Shown one piece after another: positions 26,172 through 34,596 of a DNA stretch of 64,000 nucleotides. Under the pieces are notes generated by a model. That model was given only the letters and a program-made list of their open reading frames with translations. It was not told the DNA's origin and searched no databases. Each line of letters begins with the position of its first letter. Within the stretch, counting starts at the first letter, position 1. A program made the translations under genes and the position numbers. Source of the stretch: Methylocystaceae bacterium (GTDB lineage Bacteria > Pseudomonadota > Alphaproteobacteria > Rhodospirillales > Terasakiellaceae); the NCBI GenBank assembly GCA_013373205.1, contig JABXIG010000004.1, forward strand, positions 1 to 64,000. The letters run 5' to 3'.

Positions 26172-26812
26172 TAATCAATCACCTTTAAAATATAAGGAAG
26201 AATGCGATCCACAATAATTGCGATGCCTTCTTTGGTCGGATGAATGCCATCATCCAAATTCAATTCAGGATCGCCTGCAACCCCCTCCAGAAAAAAGGGA
26301 TATAAGGCCACATTATGCTTTTGCGCAAGGTCTGGATAAATCGGGTTAAATTTTTCGCCATACTGCGCCCCTAAATTCGGCGGGGCCAACATACCAGCCA
26401 ACAAGACCTTGATTTGTTTCTCTTTTAACTGGGATAAAATCTGATCCAGATTATTTTTGGTCAAGGCCGGATCAATGCCACGAAGCGCATCATTGGCCCC
26501 CAGTTCCACAATCACCATATCGGGTTGATCCGCCAAGGCCCAGCCTAAACGGGCCAAACCGCCCTTGGTCGTATCGCCCGAAACCCCAGCATTTATCACC
26601 TTGATCTCACGCCCCATTTCACGCAAGGCGGTTTCAAGCTGTTCAGCAAATCCATCGCCTTGATCAAGACGATATCCGGCCGTTAGACTATCCCCAAAGG
26701 CAAGAATTTTCATCTCTTTAGCCATAGCCTTTTCTGTTGCAAGATTGACAAGCGCTAAAAAGAACACACATCTGATGAAAGATAAAACGGATAAGCGAAG
26801 GCCAAAATTCAT
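26171..26812 (-). CDS. TesA-like arylesterase/lysophospholipase (GDSL/SGNH hydrolase)
   Basis: With the ATG at 26812 the protein has 213 residues and a signal peptide-like N terminus. A longer form from 26845 is possible. SGNH blocks are clear: FGDSLTAGY (Ser nucleophile), INAGVSGDTT (Gly), ELGANDALRG (Asn) and LDDGIHPTKEGI (Asp/His). Periplasmic TesA hydrolyses acyl-CoA and lysophospholipids. The gene is divergent from a YbbA/YbbP-like ABC pair, the same arrangement as tesA in E. coli. Confidence 0.93.
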   Translation of the reverse strand: MNFGLRLSVLSFIRCVFFLALVNLATEKAMAKEMKILAFGDSLTAGYRLDQGDGFAEQLETALREMGREIKVINAGVSGDTTKGGLARLGWALADQPDMVIVELGANDALRGIDPALTKNNLDQILSQLKEKQIKVLLAGMLAPPNLGAQYGEKFNPIYPDLAQKHNVALYPFFLEGVAGDPELNLDDGIHPTKEGIAIIVDRILPYILKVID

Positions 26813-27509
26813 GAAAGATAATCCCGCGTTACGACTTGAAAACATTCATCTTAAGCTGGCAAGTCATGCAGGTGACGTCAATATCTTACGCGGAATTAAT
26901 TTAGAAATTATGCGCGGCGAAACCGTCGCCATCGTTGGCCCCAGTGGTTCTGGCAAGTCTTCCATGATGATGGTCATCGCTGGATTGGAACGCGCCACAT
27001 CCGGCAAAGTTGAGATCGCAGGTCAAGATGTCACCCATCATAATGAAGATGAACTGGCCCTTTTCCGCCGCGATCATATCGGCATTGTCTTTCAGGATTT
27101 CCATCTTGTCCCCACCATGTCCGCCCTTGAAAATGTCGCAGTCCCGCTGGAATTTGCCGGGATTGACCACCCGTTTGATAAAGCCCGTGTTCAGCTTGAA
27201 AATGTTGGATTGGGTCATCGCATGGACCATTACCCCTCGCAACTTTCCGGCGGGGAACAACAACGCGTCGCCCTTGCCCGCGCCTTTGGTACCAACCCGA
27301 CCTTGCTTTTAGCAGACGAACCCACCGGTAATCTGGATGGGGATACGGGTAAAATGGTCATAGATTTATTGTTCAAACGCCATAAAGAACTGAACAACAC
27401 ATTATTATTGATCACCCACGACCCCAAACTTGCAGAAAAATGTGATCGCATTGTCACCGTCAAAGACGGACTGATCCAATCGGCTGATGTAAAGGCTGCT
27501 GCCTCATGA
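26811..27509 (+). CDS. ABC transporter ATP-binding protein (YbbA-like)
   Basis: The ATG at 26811 gives 232 residues starting just before the conserved ALRLENIHLKL; earlier in-frame starts would read through the TesA promoter. Walker A is GPSGSGKS, the signature LSGGEQQRVALARA, Walker B LLLADEPTGNLD and the H-loop LLITHDP. This is the LolD/MacB-like class of ATPases that power FtsX-type permeases. It overlaps the permease gene by ATGA. The ATG shares bases with the opposite ATG of the tesA-like gene. Confidence 0.93.
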   Translation: MKDNPALRLENIHLKLASHAGDVNILRGINLEIMRGETVAIVGPSGSGKSSMMMVIAGLERATSGKVEIAGQDVTHHNEDELALFRRDHIGIVFQDFHLVPTMSALENVAVPLEFAGIDHPFDKARVQLENVGLGHRMDHYPSQLSGGEQQRVALARAFGTNPTLLLADEPTGNLDGDTGKMVIDLLFKRHKELNNTLLLITHDPKLAEKCDRIVTVKDGLIQSADVKAAAS

Positions 27510-30010
27510 ACAGTTGGAGCCATGCCAAGCGACTGGCCTTTCGTGAACTACGCGCGGGCACAAAAGGATTTCGTATTTTTCTTGCCTGCCTGATTCTGGG
27601 CGTCACCACCATTGCCGCCGTATCATCATTAAATCAATCTATCAGTGCAGGTCTGGCACGCGATGGGCAAGTCCTGCTTGGTGGGGATATTGATCTACGC
27701 CTGTCCAGCCGAACCATCAATGATGAACATCAGGCTTATTTTGACAGCATTGCCCAGACCTCCCATGTCAGTGAGCTCCGTGCCATGGTGTCTGCGAATG
27801 AAGACCGTTTGCTGGTGGAACTGAAAGCCGTTGATAATCTTTACCCCCATGTCGGCCAAGTTCAAACAGACCCCCAACGTCCGCTTGATCAGGCCTTGGC
27901 AAACAACGGAGCGGTTGTGGATCGCGGGTTGCTGGACCGTCTTGGTCTGAAAGTGGGGGATCAGATTACAATCGGACAAGCCAACATAACTGTGCATGCC
28001 ATTATGGTAAAAGAACCAGACCGCATTGCCTCGGTGATTAACTTCGGTCCGCGCGTTCTGGTGTCCATGGAAACTTTGGCTGCGACTGAACTGCTGCAAC
28101 CCGGCAGTGTGGTGCGCCATCATTACCGCCTAAAACTTGCTAATCCTTTGAACGCGGCCCAAACCGTTGAAAATTTAAAAGAGCGTTTCCCCGAAGCCGG
28201 ATGGCGGATCCGCACACCCGATAATGCCGCCCCCGGTGTCGAAAACTTTATGGACCGCCTCGCCCTTTTCTTGAGTTTCGTTGGCTTTACCACGCTTTTA
28301 ATCGGTGGTGTCGGGGTCAGTTCAGGCGTGCGTGATTATCTGGATGGCAAAATCGCAACCATCGCGACATTTAAATGTCTAGGTGCCAGTAGTGACGTGA
28401 TTTTCAAGACTTACCTTTTACAGATCATTATCCTCAGCACCATCGGCACCGCCATTGGTCTTGTATTTGGTGCCGCCCTACCCTTTGTCGCGGCCGAAGT
28501 CGGATCAAGCTATTTCCCCGTCACCCCAGAAGGGGCGATCTATCCGGGGTCTTTGCTCATTGCCTTTGGCTTTGGCTTATTGACCGCGCTTAGTTTCGCT
28601 TTCTGGCCCTTGGGTCGAGCCCAAAATGTGCCTGCCAGTGCGCTTTTTCGCGATAAAATTACACCGATCCAGTCGCAACCTGCCCTAAAGTATAAACTGC
28701 TGTCTTATCTTTTCATCGCGCTGCTGATCGCCCTGACATTATATAGTGCCCATAACATCCGTTTCGCGATTATCTTTATTGTGGCCGCCGGCCTCAGTCT
28801 TGGATTGTTAAAACTTGCCGGAATGGCGGTAATGAAACTGGCCGCCCGCGCACCGCACGTTAAAAAAACAGCTCTGCGTCTTGCCATTGCGGCGCTTCAT
28901 CGTCCGGGAAGTACAGCACCTGCGGTGATTCTGTCTCTTGGCTTGGGCTTATCCGTGCTGGTCGCTGTTTCACAAATCGATCAAAACCTGCGCAGCCAGA
29001 TCAGTGATGAACTGCCCAAAGAAGCGCCCGCGTTCTTCTTTATCGATATTCAAAATGATCAGGCTGACCAGTTTGACCAGACCTTGCAAGCTTTGAAAGG
29101 CACCGCAAACTATAAACGCGTGCCCTCTTTGCGTGGTCGAATTACAAAAATCGACGGGATGCCTGTCGATCAGGTCAAGATCGATCCGCAGGCTCAATGG
29201 GCTGTGCGCGGGGATCGAGCGCTGACTTATGCCGCTCAACCCGCAGAAGGCAGCGAGATTATCAAAGGCCAATGGTGGGATGCCGATTATCGTGGCGATC
29301 CCCAAATTTCCCTTGATGCTGGTTTGGCAAATGGATTTGGCGTTGATATCGGCGATACATTGACCGTGAATGTGCTGGGCCGTGATGTCACCGCGACCAT
29401 TACCTCTTTACGCGAAATCAACTGGAAATCCATGCGTTTTGATTTTGCCATCATCATGAGCCCGGGCCTGTTGGAATATGCCCCCCATTCCCACATCGCT
29501 GCCCTTCATGCCGATGAAGCCGCAGAACGCCCTGTTGAAAAAGCCGTGGCCAAAGATTTCCCCAATGTCTCCATCATCCGCGTGAAAGAAGCATTACAAT
29601 CCGCGCGTGACATGATGGACGGTATTTCATCAGCCATTGCGGTTGCGGCAAGCTTAACGGTTCTAGCCGGAACGCTCGTGCTGGCTGGCGCGATGGCCTC
29701 GGGTCGGGAACGACGTACCTATGAAGCGATTGTGTTTAAAGTCTTAGGGGCTACACGGGCGCGCATGGTGCAAGCTTACCTGATTGAATATGGTGTCCTT
29801 GCCCTCGTCACGTCATTGATTAGTGCGGGCGTCGGTACGCTGGCCTCTTGGGGCGTGATTAACTTTTTGATGAAAATGGACTGGTCTTTCTATCCCGCCA
29901 CCATTGCCCTGACTCTTGTGCTCTGTCTGATCCTGACCATCACGGCCGGGTTCTTGGGAACGTGGCGCGCCTTGGGTCAAAAAGCCGCCCCGCATCTCAG
30001 GAACGAATAA
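27506..30010 (+). CDS. ABC transporter permease (YbbP/FtsX family)
   Basis: The 834-residue permease has an N-terminal membrane helix (ACLILGVTTIAAVSSLNQ), a large periplasmic domain, an FtsX core around residues 260-380 (FVGFTTLLIGGVGVSSGVRD, LDGKIATIATFKCLGAS), a central membrane block (about 400-500) and a second FtsX core at the end (FKVLGATRARMVQAYLIEYG). This duplicated layout is that of YbbP. The partner ATPase is encoded immediately upstream. Such transporters are thought to act on lipids or envelope molecules; the substrate is not known. Confidence 0.93.
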   Translation: MNSWSHAKRLAFRELRAGTKGFRIFLACLILGVTTIAAVSSLNQSISAGLARDGQVLLGGDIDLRLSSRTINDEHQAYFDSIAQTSHVSELRAMVSANEDRLLVELKAVDNLYPHVGQVQTDPQRPLDQALANNGAVVDRGLLDRLGLKVGDQITIGQANITVHAIMVKEPDRIASVINFGPRVLVSMETLAATELLQPGSVVRHHYRLKLANPLNAAQTVENLKERFPEAGWRIRTPDNAAPGVENFMDRLALFLSFVGFTTLLIGGVGVSSGVRDYLDGKIATIATFKCLGASSDVIFKTYLLQIIILSTIGTAIGLVFGAALPFVAAEVGSSYFPVTPEGAIYPGSLLIAFGFGLLTALSFAFWPLGRAQNVPASALFRDKITPIQSQPALKYKLLSYLFIALLIALTLYSAHNIRFAIIFIVAAGLSLGLLKLAGMAVMKLAARAPHVKKTALRLAIAALHRPGSTAPAVILSLGLGLSVLVAVSQIDQNLRSQISDELPKEAPAFFFIDIQNDQADQFDQTLQALKGTANYKRVPSLRGRITKIDGMPVDQVKIDPQAQWAVRGDRALTYAAQPAEGSEIIKGQWWDADYRGDPQISLDAGLANGFGVDIGDTLTVNVLGRDVTATITSLREINWKSMRFDFAIIMSPGLLEYAPHSHIAALHADEAAERPVEKAVAKDFPNVSIIRVKEALQSARDMMDGISSAIAVAASLTVLAGTLVLAGAMASGRERRTYEAIVFKVLGATRARMVQAYLIEYGVLALVTSLISAGVGTLASWGVINFLMKMDWSFYPATIALTLVLCLILTITAGFLGTWRALGQKAAPHLRNE

Positions 30011-30160
30011 ATCGATAGATAAAAACTATTGAAAATGCCTATGGAATTCTATCGAAATATGATGGATTCACAAGTGTTTCACTTGCATTGGCTGTATTTC
30101 CTGACATATTAGATAGTAACTAATTTCATTGAGTTTTTAACAGCTCCTAAGAGGATTCTT

Positions 30161-30877
30161 ATGCAATTCGGTAATGACCGTCAAACCATGTCACAAGCTG
30201 ACGCACGTGTGTCACAATATGACGTGGGCCTACGCAAATATATGTTGGGCGTCTACAACTACATGGCGGCCGCCCTGGCGCTAACTGGTATCGTCGCCAT
30301 GCTGGCGTCTACTTCTGCCCCGTTGATGAACCTTATTCATGGAACACCGCTTAAGTGGGTTGTCATGCTCGCCCCGATCGGTGTGGTCCTGTTCCTAAGT
30401 GTACGCATCAATAAAATGTCTGCCAAAGCGGCACAAATGACCTTCTGGGCCTATGCCAGCTTGATGGGCTTGTCACTGTCTTACATCCTGTTGGCTTACA
30501 CAGGTGTGAGCGTTGCGCGCACATTCTTCATCACGGCCATCTCGTTTGGCGCACTTAGCCTTTATGGCTACACCACGAAACGCGACCTGTCCGCTTTTGG
30601 CAGCTTCTTGTTTATGGGTGTGGTTGGTTTATTCCTGGCAAGCTTGGTCAACATGTTCCTGCAAAGCTCCATGATGCATATGGTGATCTCTGCCGTTGGT
30701 GTGCTGTTGTTTGCAGGTCTGACCGCTTACGATACTCAGAAGATCAAAGACATCTATAATCATATGGATAATTCTGAGATCGCAGGCAAAAAAGCCGTTA
30801 TGGGTGCCTTGACTCTCTATCTCGACTTTATCCTGATGTTCCAATTCCTGCTCAGCTTCTTAGGGCAGCGCGAGTAA
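30161..30877 (+). CDS. BAX inhibitor-1/YccA family membrane protein
   Basis: The 238-residue protein has about seven membrane helices and the family signatures: YNYMAAALALTGIVAMLAS at the start, FGALSLYGYTTKRDLSAFGSF in the middle, and LFAGLTAYDTQKIKDIY plus LTLYLDFILMFQFLLSFLG at the end, with the paired aspartates of the BI-1 pore. Bacterial homologues include YccA, which modulates FtsH, and YetJ, a calcium leak channel. It is monocistronic with a strong terminator. Confidence 0.93.
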   Translation: MQFGNDRQTMSQADARVSQYDVGLRKYMLGVYNYMAAALALTGIVAMLASTSAPLMNLIHGTPLKWVVMLAPIGVVLFLSVRINKMSAKAAQMTFWAYASLMGLSLSYILLAYTGVSVARTFFITAISFGALSLYGYTTKRDLSAFGSFLFMGVVGLFLASLVNMFLQSSMMHMVISAVGVLLFAGLTAYDTQKIKDIYNHMDNSEIAGKKAVMGALTLYLDFILMFQFLLSFLGQRE

Positions 30878-30900
30878 ACTTCGCAGTCTCCTAAATAAAG

Positions 30901-30936
30901 AAACCCGGCCCTTCCTTCGAAGCGCCGGGTTTTTTC
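30901..30936 (+). terminator. Intrinsic terminator of the BAX inhibitor-1 gene
   Basis: AAACCCGGC (30901-30909) pairs with GCCGGGTTT and is followed by a T run ending at 30936. It lies in the gap before the converging dehydrogenase gene. Confidence 0.85.
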
Positions 30937-30946
30937 ATGGCTGCTT

Positions 30947-31900
30947 TTAAACTTTAACCAAATTGGGCGGTCTTTCATTGTTAAAGAACGCCACCAGATT
31001 ATCGATAGCGCAGAAGCCCATGGCGTTACGTGTCTCGCGTGTGGCGCTTCCTAAGTGCGGTAATAAGAACGTGTTCGTCAGGTCGCGATAATCGGAATGT
31101 AGGTCCGGTTCGCCTTCAAACACATCCAGACCCGCTGCGGCCACTTGTCCGCTTTTCAGGGCAGCAATTAAATCATCATCTTTTATCACAGGGCCACGGG
31201 CCGTATTAATGACCACAGCGCCTTTGGGCAGCAGGGCCATCTTTTCAGCGCTCAGGAAGTGATGGGTTTCCGGCGTTAAAGGGAAATGGAGGGACAGGAA
31301 GTCACTGACCTGTAACAGACCCTCCGCAGTCTCATGATAGAGAGCGTCGTAATCTGTTTTATTGCGATTATGATAATGCACCTCCATACCAAAGGCCTTG
31401 GCACGATCCGCCACCGCTTGACCGATACGTCCCATACCCAACAGCCCAAGGCGTTTGCCTTGCAGCCCGATGCCCATTAATTGGGTCGGGGTCCAGCCCG
31501 TCCATTTGTCTTCACGGATCATGCGTTCACCTTCGTAGGCACGACGGGCCGCCCCCAACAATAAAAGAAGGGCGATATCAGCCGTTGCATCGGTCAAAAC
31601 GCCCGGTGTGTTCGTGACTGCAATCCCACGTGCGTGCGCTGCCGAAATATCGATATGTTCATAGCCCACAGAGAAGGTGGAAATGATGCCGATCCGGTCC
31701 GGTAATTGTGTAATCAAATCGGCACCGATTTGATCCCCCGGCGCACATAAAATTGCATCTACATTTTTTGATTGTTGAATTAACTTTTCTGCTGAATAGA
31801 TTTCATCGGATGGATTCAGGATAGTTTCAAATGTATCTATCAGACGGTTTTCTACATCATCGGGCAATTTTCGTGTCACCAGAATTTTTGCTTTGGGCAT
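30947..31900 (-). CDS. D-2-hydroxyacid dehydrogenase (glyoxylate/hydroxypyruvate reductase-like)
   Basis: The 317-residue enzyme has the NAD(P) motif GLLGMGRIGQAVADRAKAFG, the substrate Arg in VINTARGPVI, the Glu in VFEGEPDL and the His in LLPHLGSATRETR. GVLTDATADIALLLLLGAARR is typical of GhrB/GyaR-type reductases acting on glyoxylate or hydroxypyruvate. Which substrate dominates cannot be told. It is transcribed alone. Confidence 0.92.
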   Translation of the reverse strand: MPKAKILVTRKLPDDVENRLIDTFETILNPSDEIYSAEKLIQQSKNVDAILCAPGDQIGADLITQLPDRIGIISTFSVGYEHIDISAAHARGIAVTNTPGVLTDATADIALLLLLGAARRAYEGERMIREDKWTGWTPTQLMGIGLQGKRLGLLGMGRIGQAVADRAKAFGMEVHYHNRNKTDYDALYHETAEGLLQVSDFLSLHFPLTPETHHFLSAEKMALLPKGAVVINTARGPVIKDDDLIAALKSGQVAAAGLDVFEGEPDLHSDYRDLTNTFLLPHLGSATRETRNAMGFCAIDNLVAFFNNERPPNLVKV

Positions 31901-31933
31901 TAATTTTTCCTCTTTCTCTTCCCTGTTCCCACA

Positions 31934-31965
31934 TAAAAAAACGCCATTCCGATTTCAGAACGGCG
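31934..31965 (-). terminator. Intrinsic terminator of the J-domain gene
   Basis: On the minus strand CGCCGTTC pairs with GAATGGCG (one wobble), followed by seven T. It lies downstream of the 32008-32826 gene and before the dehydrogenase gene. Confidence 0.75.
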
Positions 31966-31973
31966 CCTTTATT

Positions 31974-31995
31974 TTATCCACATCCCTGTGGATAA
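31974..31995. promoter_or_regulatory. Pair of inverted perfect DnaA-box sequences
   Basis: TTATCCACA (31974-31982) and TGTGGATAA (31987-31995) are exact consensus DnaA 9-mers in opposite orientation, four bases apart, between the J-domain gene stop and its terminator. A third copy lies at 33173-33181. As RNA the pair would also form a hairpin, so a structural role is the alternative. Confidence 0.5.
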
Positions 31996-32007
31996 CTTCT
32001 CATTTTC

Positions 32008-32826
32008 TTACCGTAAAATAGCCATCGCCTGGTTTAATTGGCTCATGCGTTCATGACTTCCATATTGCCCGTCAGGGTGGTGAATAGTTGCCAACATGCG
32101 AAAACGTGCGCGCAGTTCAGAACGCCCCGGATATGTTTTGGGTGGGAAACCAAGGATATGAAGTGCGTCGCTACGATCCTGAACGCCTTCATTTAATGGC
32201 TCAAATGACAACACCGAAACGATTGCACGAAGGCGTTCTATTTCCTCTATTGTTTCGGGTAAGTTATGATTAGACTGAGGCTTATTTGCAGCTTCTTCAG
32301 CTTGTTTTCTCAATTGGGCAATTTCTTCTTCCTGCGCACGTAAAGTTTCGGCAGTGTGGACTTTAACCTGTGCTTTTCCTTCTTCCATAAACAAGGCAAG
32401 GTTGAGTGCCTTTCTAATATGAAGCACATCATAGCCTGGTGCCATACGCACTTGAAGACGGGGTTTACGTCGCCAGGGTCGACCTTTGCTGGGACCCGAT
32501 TTTAAGATAACCGTTTCACGATCTTGTGCTTCAGGGTCGCCCGGATCTTCAAAATTAGATATGTCAGCATCACTGACCATCAACAAGACGGAACGAGCAA
32601 GATCGGCCACGTTAACTTTTTTACGATCTGCCAATTCACTGACCCGATCACGAAACTGACTGGAACAGGGAATAGTGTAAGAATGTTTCAAGTTCGATGA
32701 TTTTGCCTTGGGCGTTTCCATTTTCACATCACATTTTTGTTCTTTACCATCTGCCTCTTGATGCATAGTCGATGCCCCCTCTGATGAAGGGCTGTTTGAA
32801 GCAGAATGCACTGCACTGTCTAACAC
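32008..32826 (-). CDS. Unusual protein with C-terminal J-domain
   Basis: The 272-residue protein ends in a J-domain: LGFPPKTYPGRSELRARFRM, then the HPD motif (250-252) and SQLNQAMAIL. J-domains stimulate DnaK ATPase, but here the domain is C-terminal and compact. The region about 45-95 (YTIPCSSQFRDRVSELADRK, VADLARSVLLMVSD) looks like a ribbon-helix-helix DNA-binding fold, and 150-185 is a charged coiled coil. The first 45 residues are polar and disordered-looking. Perfect DnaA boxes lie on both sides of the gene. A DNA-associated co-chaperone is a possible reading, not proven. Confidence 0.75.
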   Translation of the reverse strand: MLDSAVHSASNSPSSEGASTMHQEADGKEQKCDVKMETPKAKSSNLKHSYTIPCSSQFRDRVSELADRKKVNVADLARSVLLMVSDADISNFEDPGDPEAQDRETVILKSGPSKGRPWRRKPRLQVRMAPGYDVLHIRKALNLALFMEEGKAQVKVHTAETLRAQEEEIAQLRKQAEEAANKPQSNHNLPETIEEIERLRAIVSVLSFEPLNEGVQDRSDALHILGFPPKTYPGRSELRARFRMLATIHHPDGQYGSHERMSQLNQAMAILR

Positions 32827-33242
32827 GATTTTTGATCCATTTTCTTATTATGGCTGAGCAAACGCTAAACCGTCAACTACGAATGTCGTTAAAGCTTTCT
32901 GTCGGACCAGCCTTTTTCACATAGAAAAGGCCGACCCTACGATCTTCACCTACTAAGATACTGATATTTGGTAAAAAAAAGGTTACCTACATGTGCAGTC
33001 TATTTTAGTGACATGTGCCCGAACAACAGATTCAAATGTAGTTAAGCGTCACATAAATATGTGTTTTTCAAAGGAAAATCTGCTTGTGCAGTTAAAAAAT
33101 GAAGAAAGTCTTAACCCGTGCAATCTATTTTAGGCATCATTACAAGTCATTGAATTAATTACATTAATAAACTTATCCACAAGGTGAGGAAAAGCACAAT
33201 ATTCAACAACGTACCGCTCTCGAAACTTAGATAAAATTTTAT
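32827..33242. other. Long noncoding region with repeated motifs and a DnaA box
   Basis: No gene is visible in 416 bases. GTGCAGTCTATTTTA near 32995 recurs as GTGCAATCTATTTTA near 33119; ACATGTGC occurs twice near 32990 and 33012; CACATA/TATGTG (near 33051) forms a palindrome. A long imperfect hairpin with GCCTTTTT/AAAAGGC lies at about 32898-32935. A perfect TTATCCACA lies at 33173-33181. The region resembles a regulatory or replication-type locus more than plain spacer. Confidence 0.5.
33173..33181 (+). promoter_or_regulatory. Perfect DnaA-box 9-mer
   Basis: TTATCCACA, the consensus high-affinity DnaA site, lies upstream of the J-domain gene and about 1.2 kb from the inverted pair at 31974-31995. 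Confidence 0.45.
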
Positions 33243-34028
33243 TTAATTTAAATCTGACGGTAAGAAATCCAGAAAATCAAAACTGGCGAAAATTTCCCGC
33301 AGCTCCCCGGTACGGCTAAGCTCTTTCAATCCCTTGTTAAAAGCAGCAATTATTTCTGGCCCGCGCTCATTTTTCTTTGAGACAATTAACCCTAATGGTG
33401 TTTCCGCAATCTTGACACTTTCGCGACGAAAGTGTTCTTCTTCCATGCCTGCCGCTTTTATTCCATAAGACGCATCCCAAACCGGGGCAACCACGAAATC
33501 CACCCGATGTGTTGCCAGCATTTTAAAACAGAACCCCATATTCAAAGGTTCTTCCCGCTTTAAAAGTCCCTTTTCCCTGTATTCTCTAATCACCCCGAAA
33601 TCGCCATAGCCATTCGGGTTACAATAGCTTTTACCTTTCAAGTCTTCAGGGACAACAAACCTATCAGAGCTGGTGCGTTCAACATAAACATGGTTAATCA
33701 TATAAATAAAAGGGTCGGAAAAATAAAAATGGTCAACACGATTGGGCAATACCCCCCAAGGAAAGGCAGCGTCAATGGCATTGAGTTTCGTTAACTTAAA
33801 ACCGCGCGCCCAAGGCTGCCAAAGAACTTCTTTTACTGGATAACCCGCAACTTCGAAAGCACGCGTGACAGTGCGTAAACCCAAGCCACCGTATTTTAAT
33901 TTTGTAGATGTAATCGGTGGATAATTATCATCTGTCGTGATTGTTATGCCTTCCTGTGCCTTTGAGGGAGAACTTACCCACAGAAAGGCACAGCATAATG
34001 CCAATATTTTTTTTCGCCCAAATATCAT
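33243..34028 (-). CDS. Periplasmic solute-binding protein (SBP_bac_3-like)
   Basis: From the ATG at 34028 the protein has 261 residues with a signal peptide (MIFGRKKILALCCAFLWVSS...SKA). The mature part follows the type-3 solute-binding fold: YPPITSTKLKYGGLGLRTVT, then WQPWARGFKLTKLNAIDAAF and the closing LGLIVSKKNERGPEIIAAFN. Proteins of this kind either feed an ABC importer of amino acids or act as orphan sensors. No transporter genes are adjacent. Ligand unknown. Confidence 0.85.
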   Translation of the reverse strand: MIFGRKKILALCCAFLWVSSPSKAQEGITITTDDNYPPITSTKLKYGGLGLRTVTRAFEVAGYPVKEVLWQPWARGFKLTKLNAIDAAFPWGVLPNRVDHFYFSDPFIYMINHVYVERTSSDRFVVPEDLKGKSYCNPNGYGDFGVIREYREKGLLKREEPLNMGFCFKMLATHRVDFVVAPVWDASYGIKAAGMEEEHFRRESVKIAETPLGLIVSKKNERGPEIIAAFNKGLKELSRTGELREIFASFDFLDFLPSDLN

Positions 34029-34175
34029 ACCCACCAAAGCCTCTCAATCTATAAGCTACTGATTATATTATATTATGGTAATGAATTTATAAATTACGAG
34101 GCTTTTGTTCTCCTACCCCTTTTTATGGGTATAACACCTCTTGCCATAATCAACATTATGTAATACCCGTTTTAA

Positions 34176-34553
34176 ATGACAAAATATCAAGAACAGGTAA
34201 TCACAAGAAAATTGATATCAGCGGTCCTTCTGCTGCCTTTTTTGCTGTTTTCTTTTTATTCTGTCGGCACGATGGTACAAATCGGTCCCAAAGGGATCAA
34301 GACGGTCATCTGTAGCGGCACGTCCATTCAGACCATTTATGTAGATGAAAATGGACAACCCGTTGAACAAAAGCGACTGAAGGTCTGCGACTTTGCCTCA
34401 CAGCTTCAGGCCATGAACCTGCTCAGCCTCCCCTTGGCCATCGGGGTTGCACTGACCTTTAGCCCGTTTGTCTATTTTTCGATCTACCAGACGCGTGTAT
34501 CGGTCGCTCACCCGTTTCATTTCTTTGCCCGCGCCCCTCCTTTTTCAATTTAA
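34176..34553 (+). CDS. Small membrane protein, DUF2946-like, upstream of a PepSY protein
   Basis: The 125-residue protein has a hydrophobic N-terminal helix (about 13-32), then TVICSGTSIQTIYVDENGQP and a later KVCDFASQL, and a second helix (75-95). The paired cysteines around a VDENGQP turn loosely match DUF2946, a family often found beside metal or siderophore uptake genes. It lies 43 bases upstream of the PepSY gene and probably shares its promoter. The family call is tentative. Confidence 0.65.
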   Translation: MTKYQEQVITRKLISAVLLLPFLLFSFYSVGTMVQIGPKGIKTVICSGTSIQTIYVDENGQPVEQKRLKVCDFASQLQAMNLLSLPLAIGVALTFSPFVYFSIYQTRVSVAHPFHFFARAPPFSI

Positions 34554-34596
34554 TCCTCACCTCAACTTTACCTGATTAAATTGAAAGGAGAGACCC

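Noticed and set aside
31974-31995. Inverted TTATCCACA/TGTGGATAA as a plain terminator
   Set aside because: There is no T run on either side, and a separate terminator for the gene lies at 31934-31965; the exact DnaA-box match was considered more informative.
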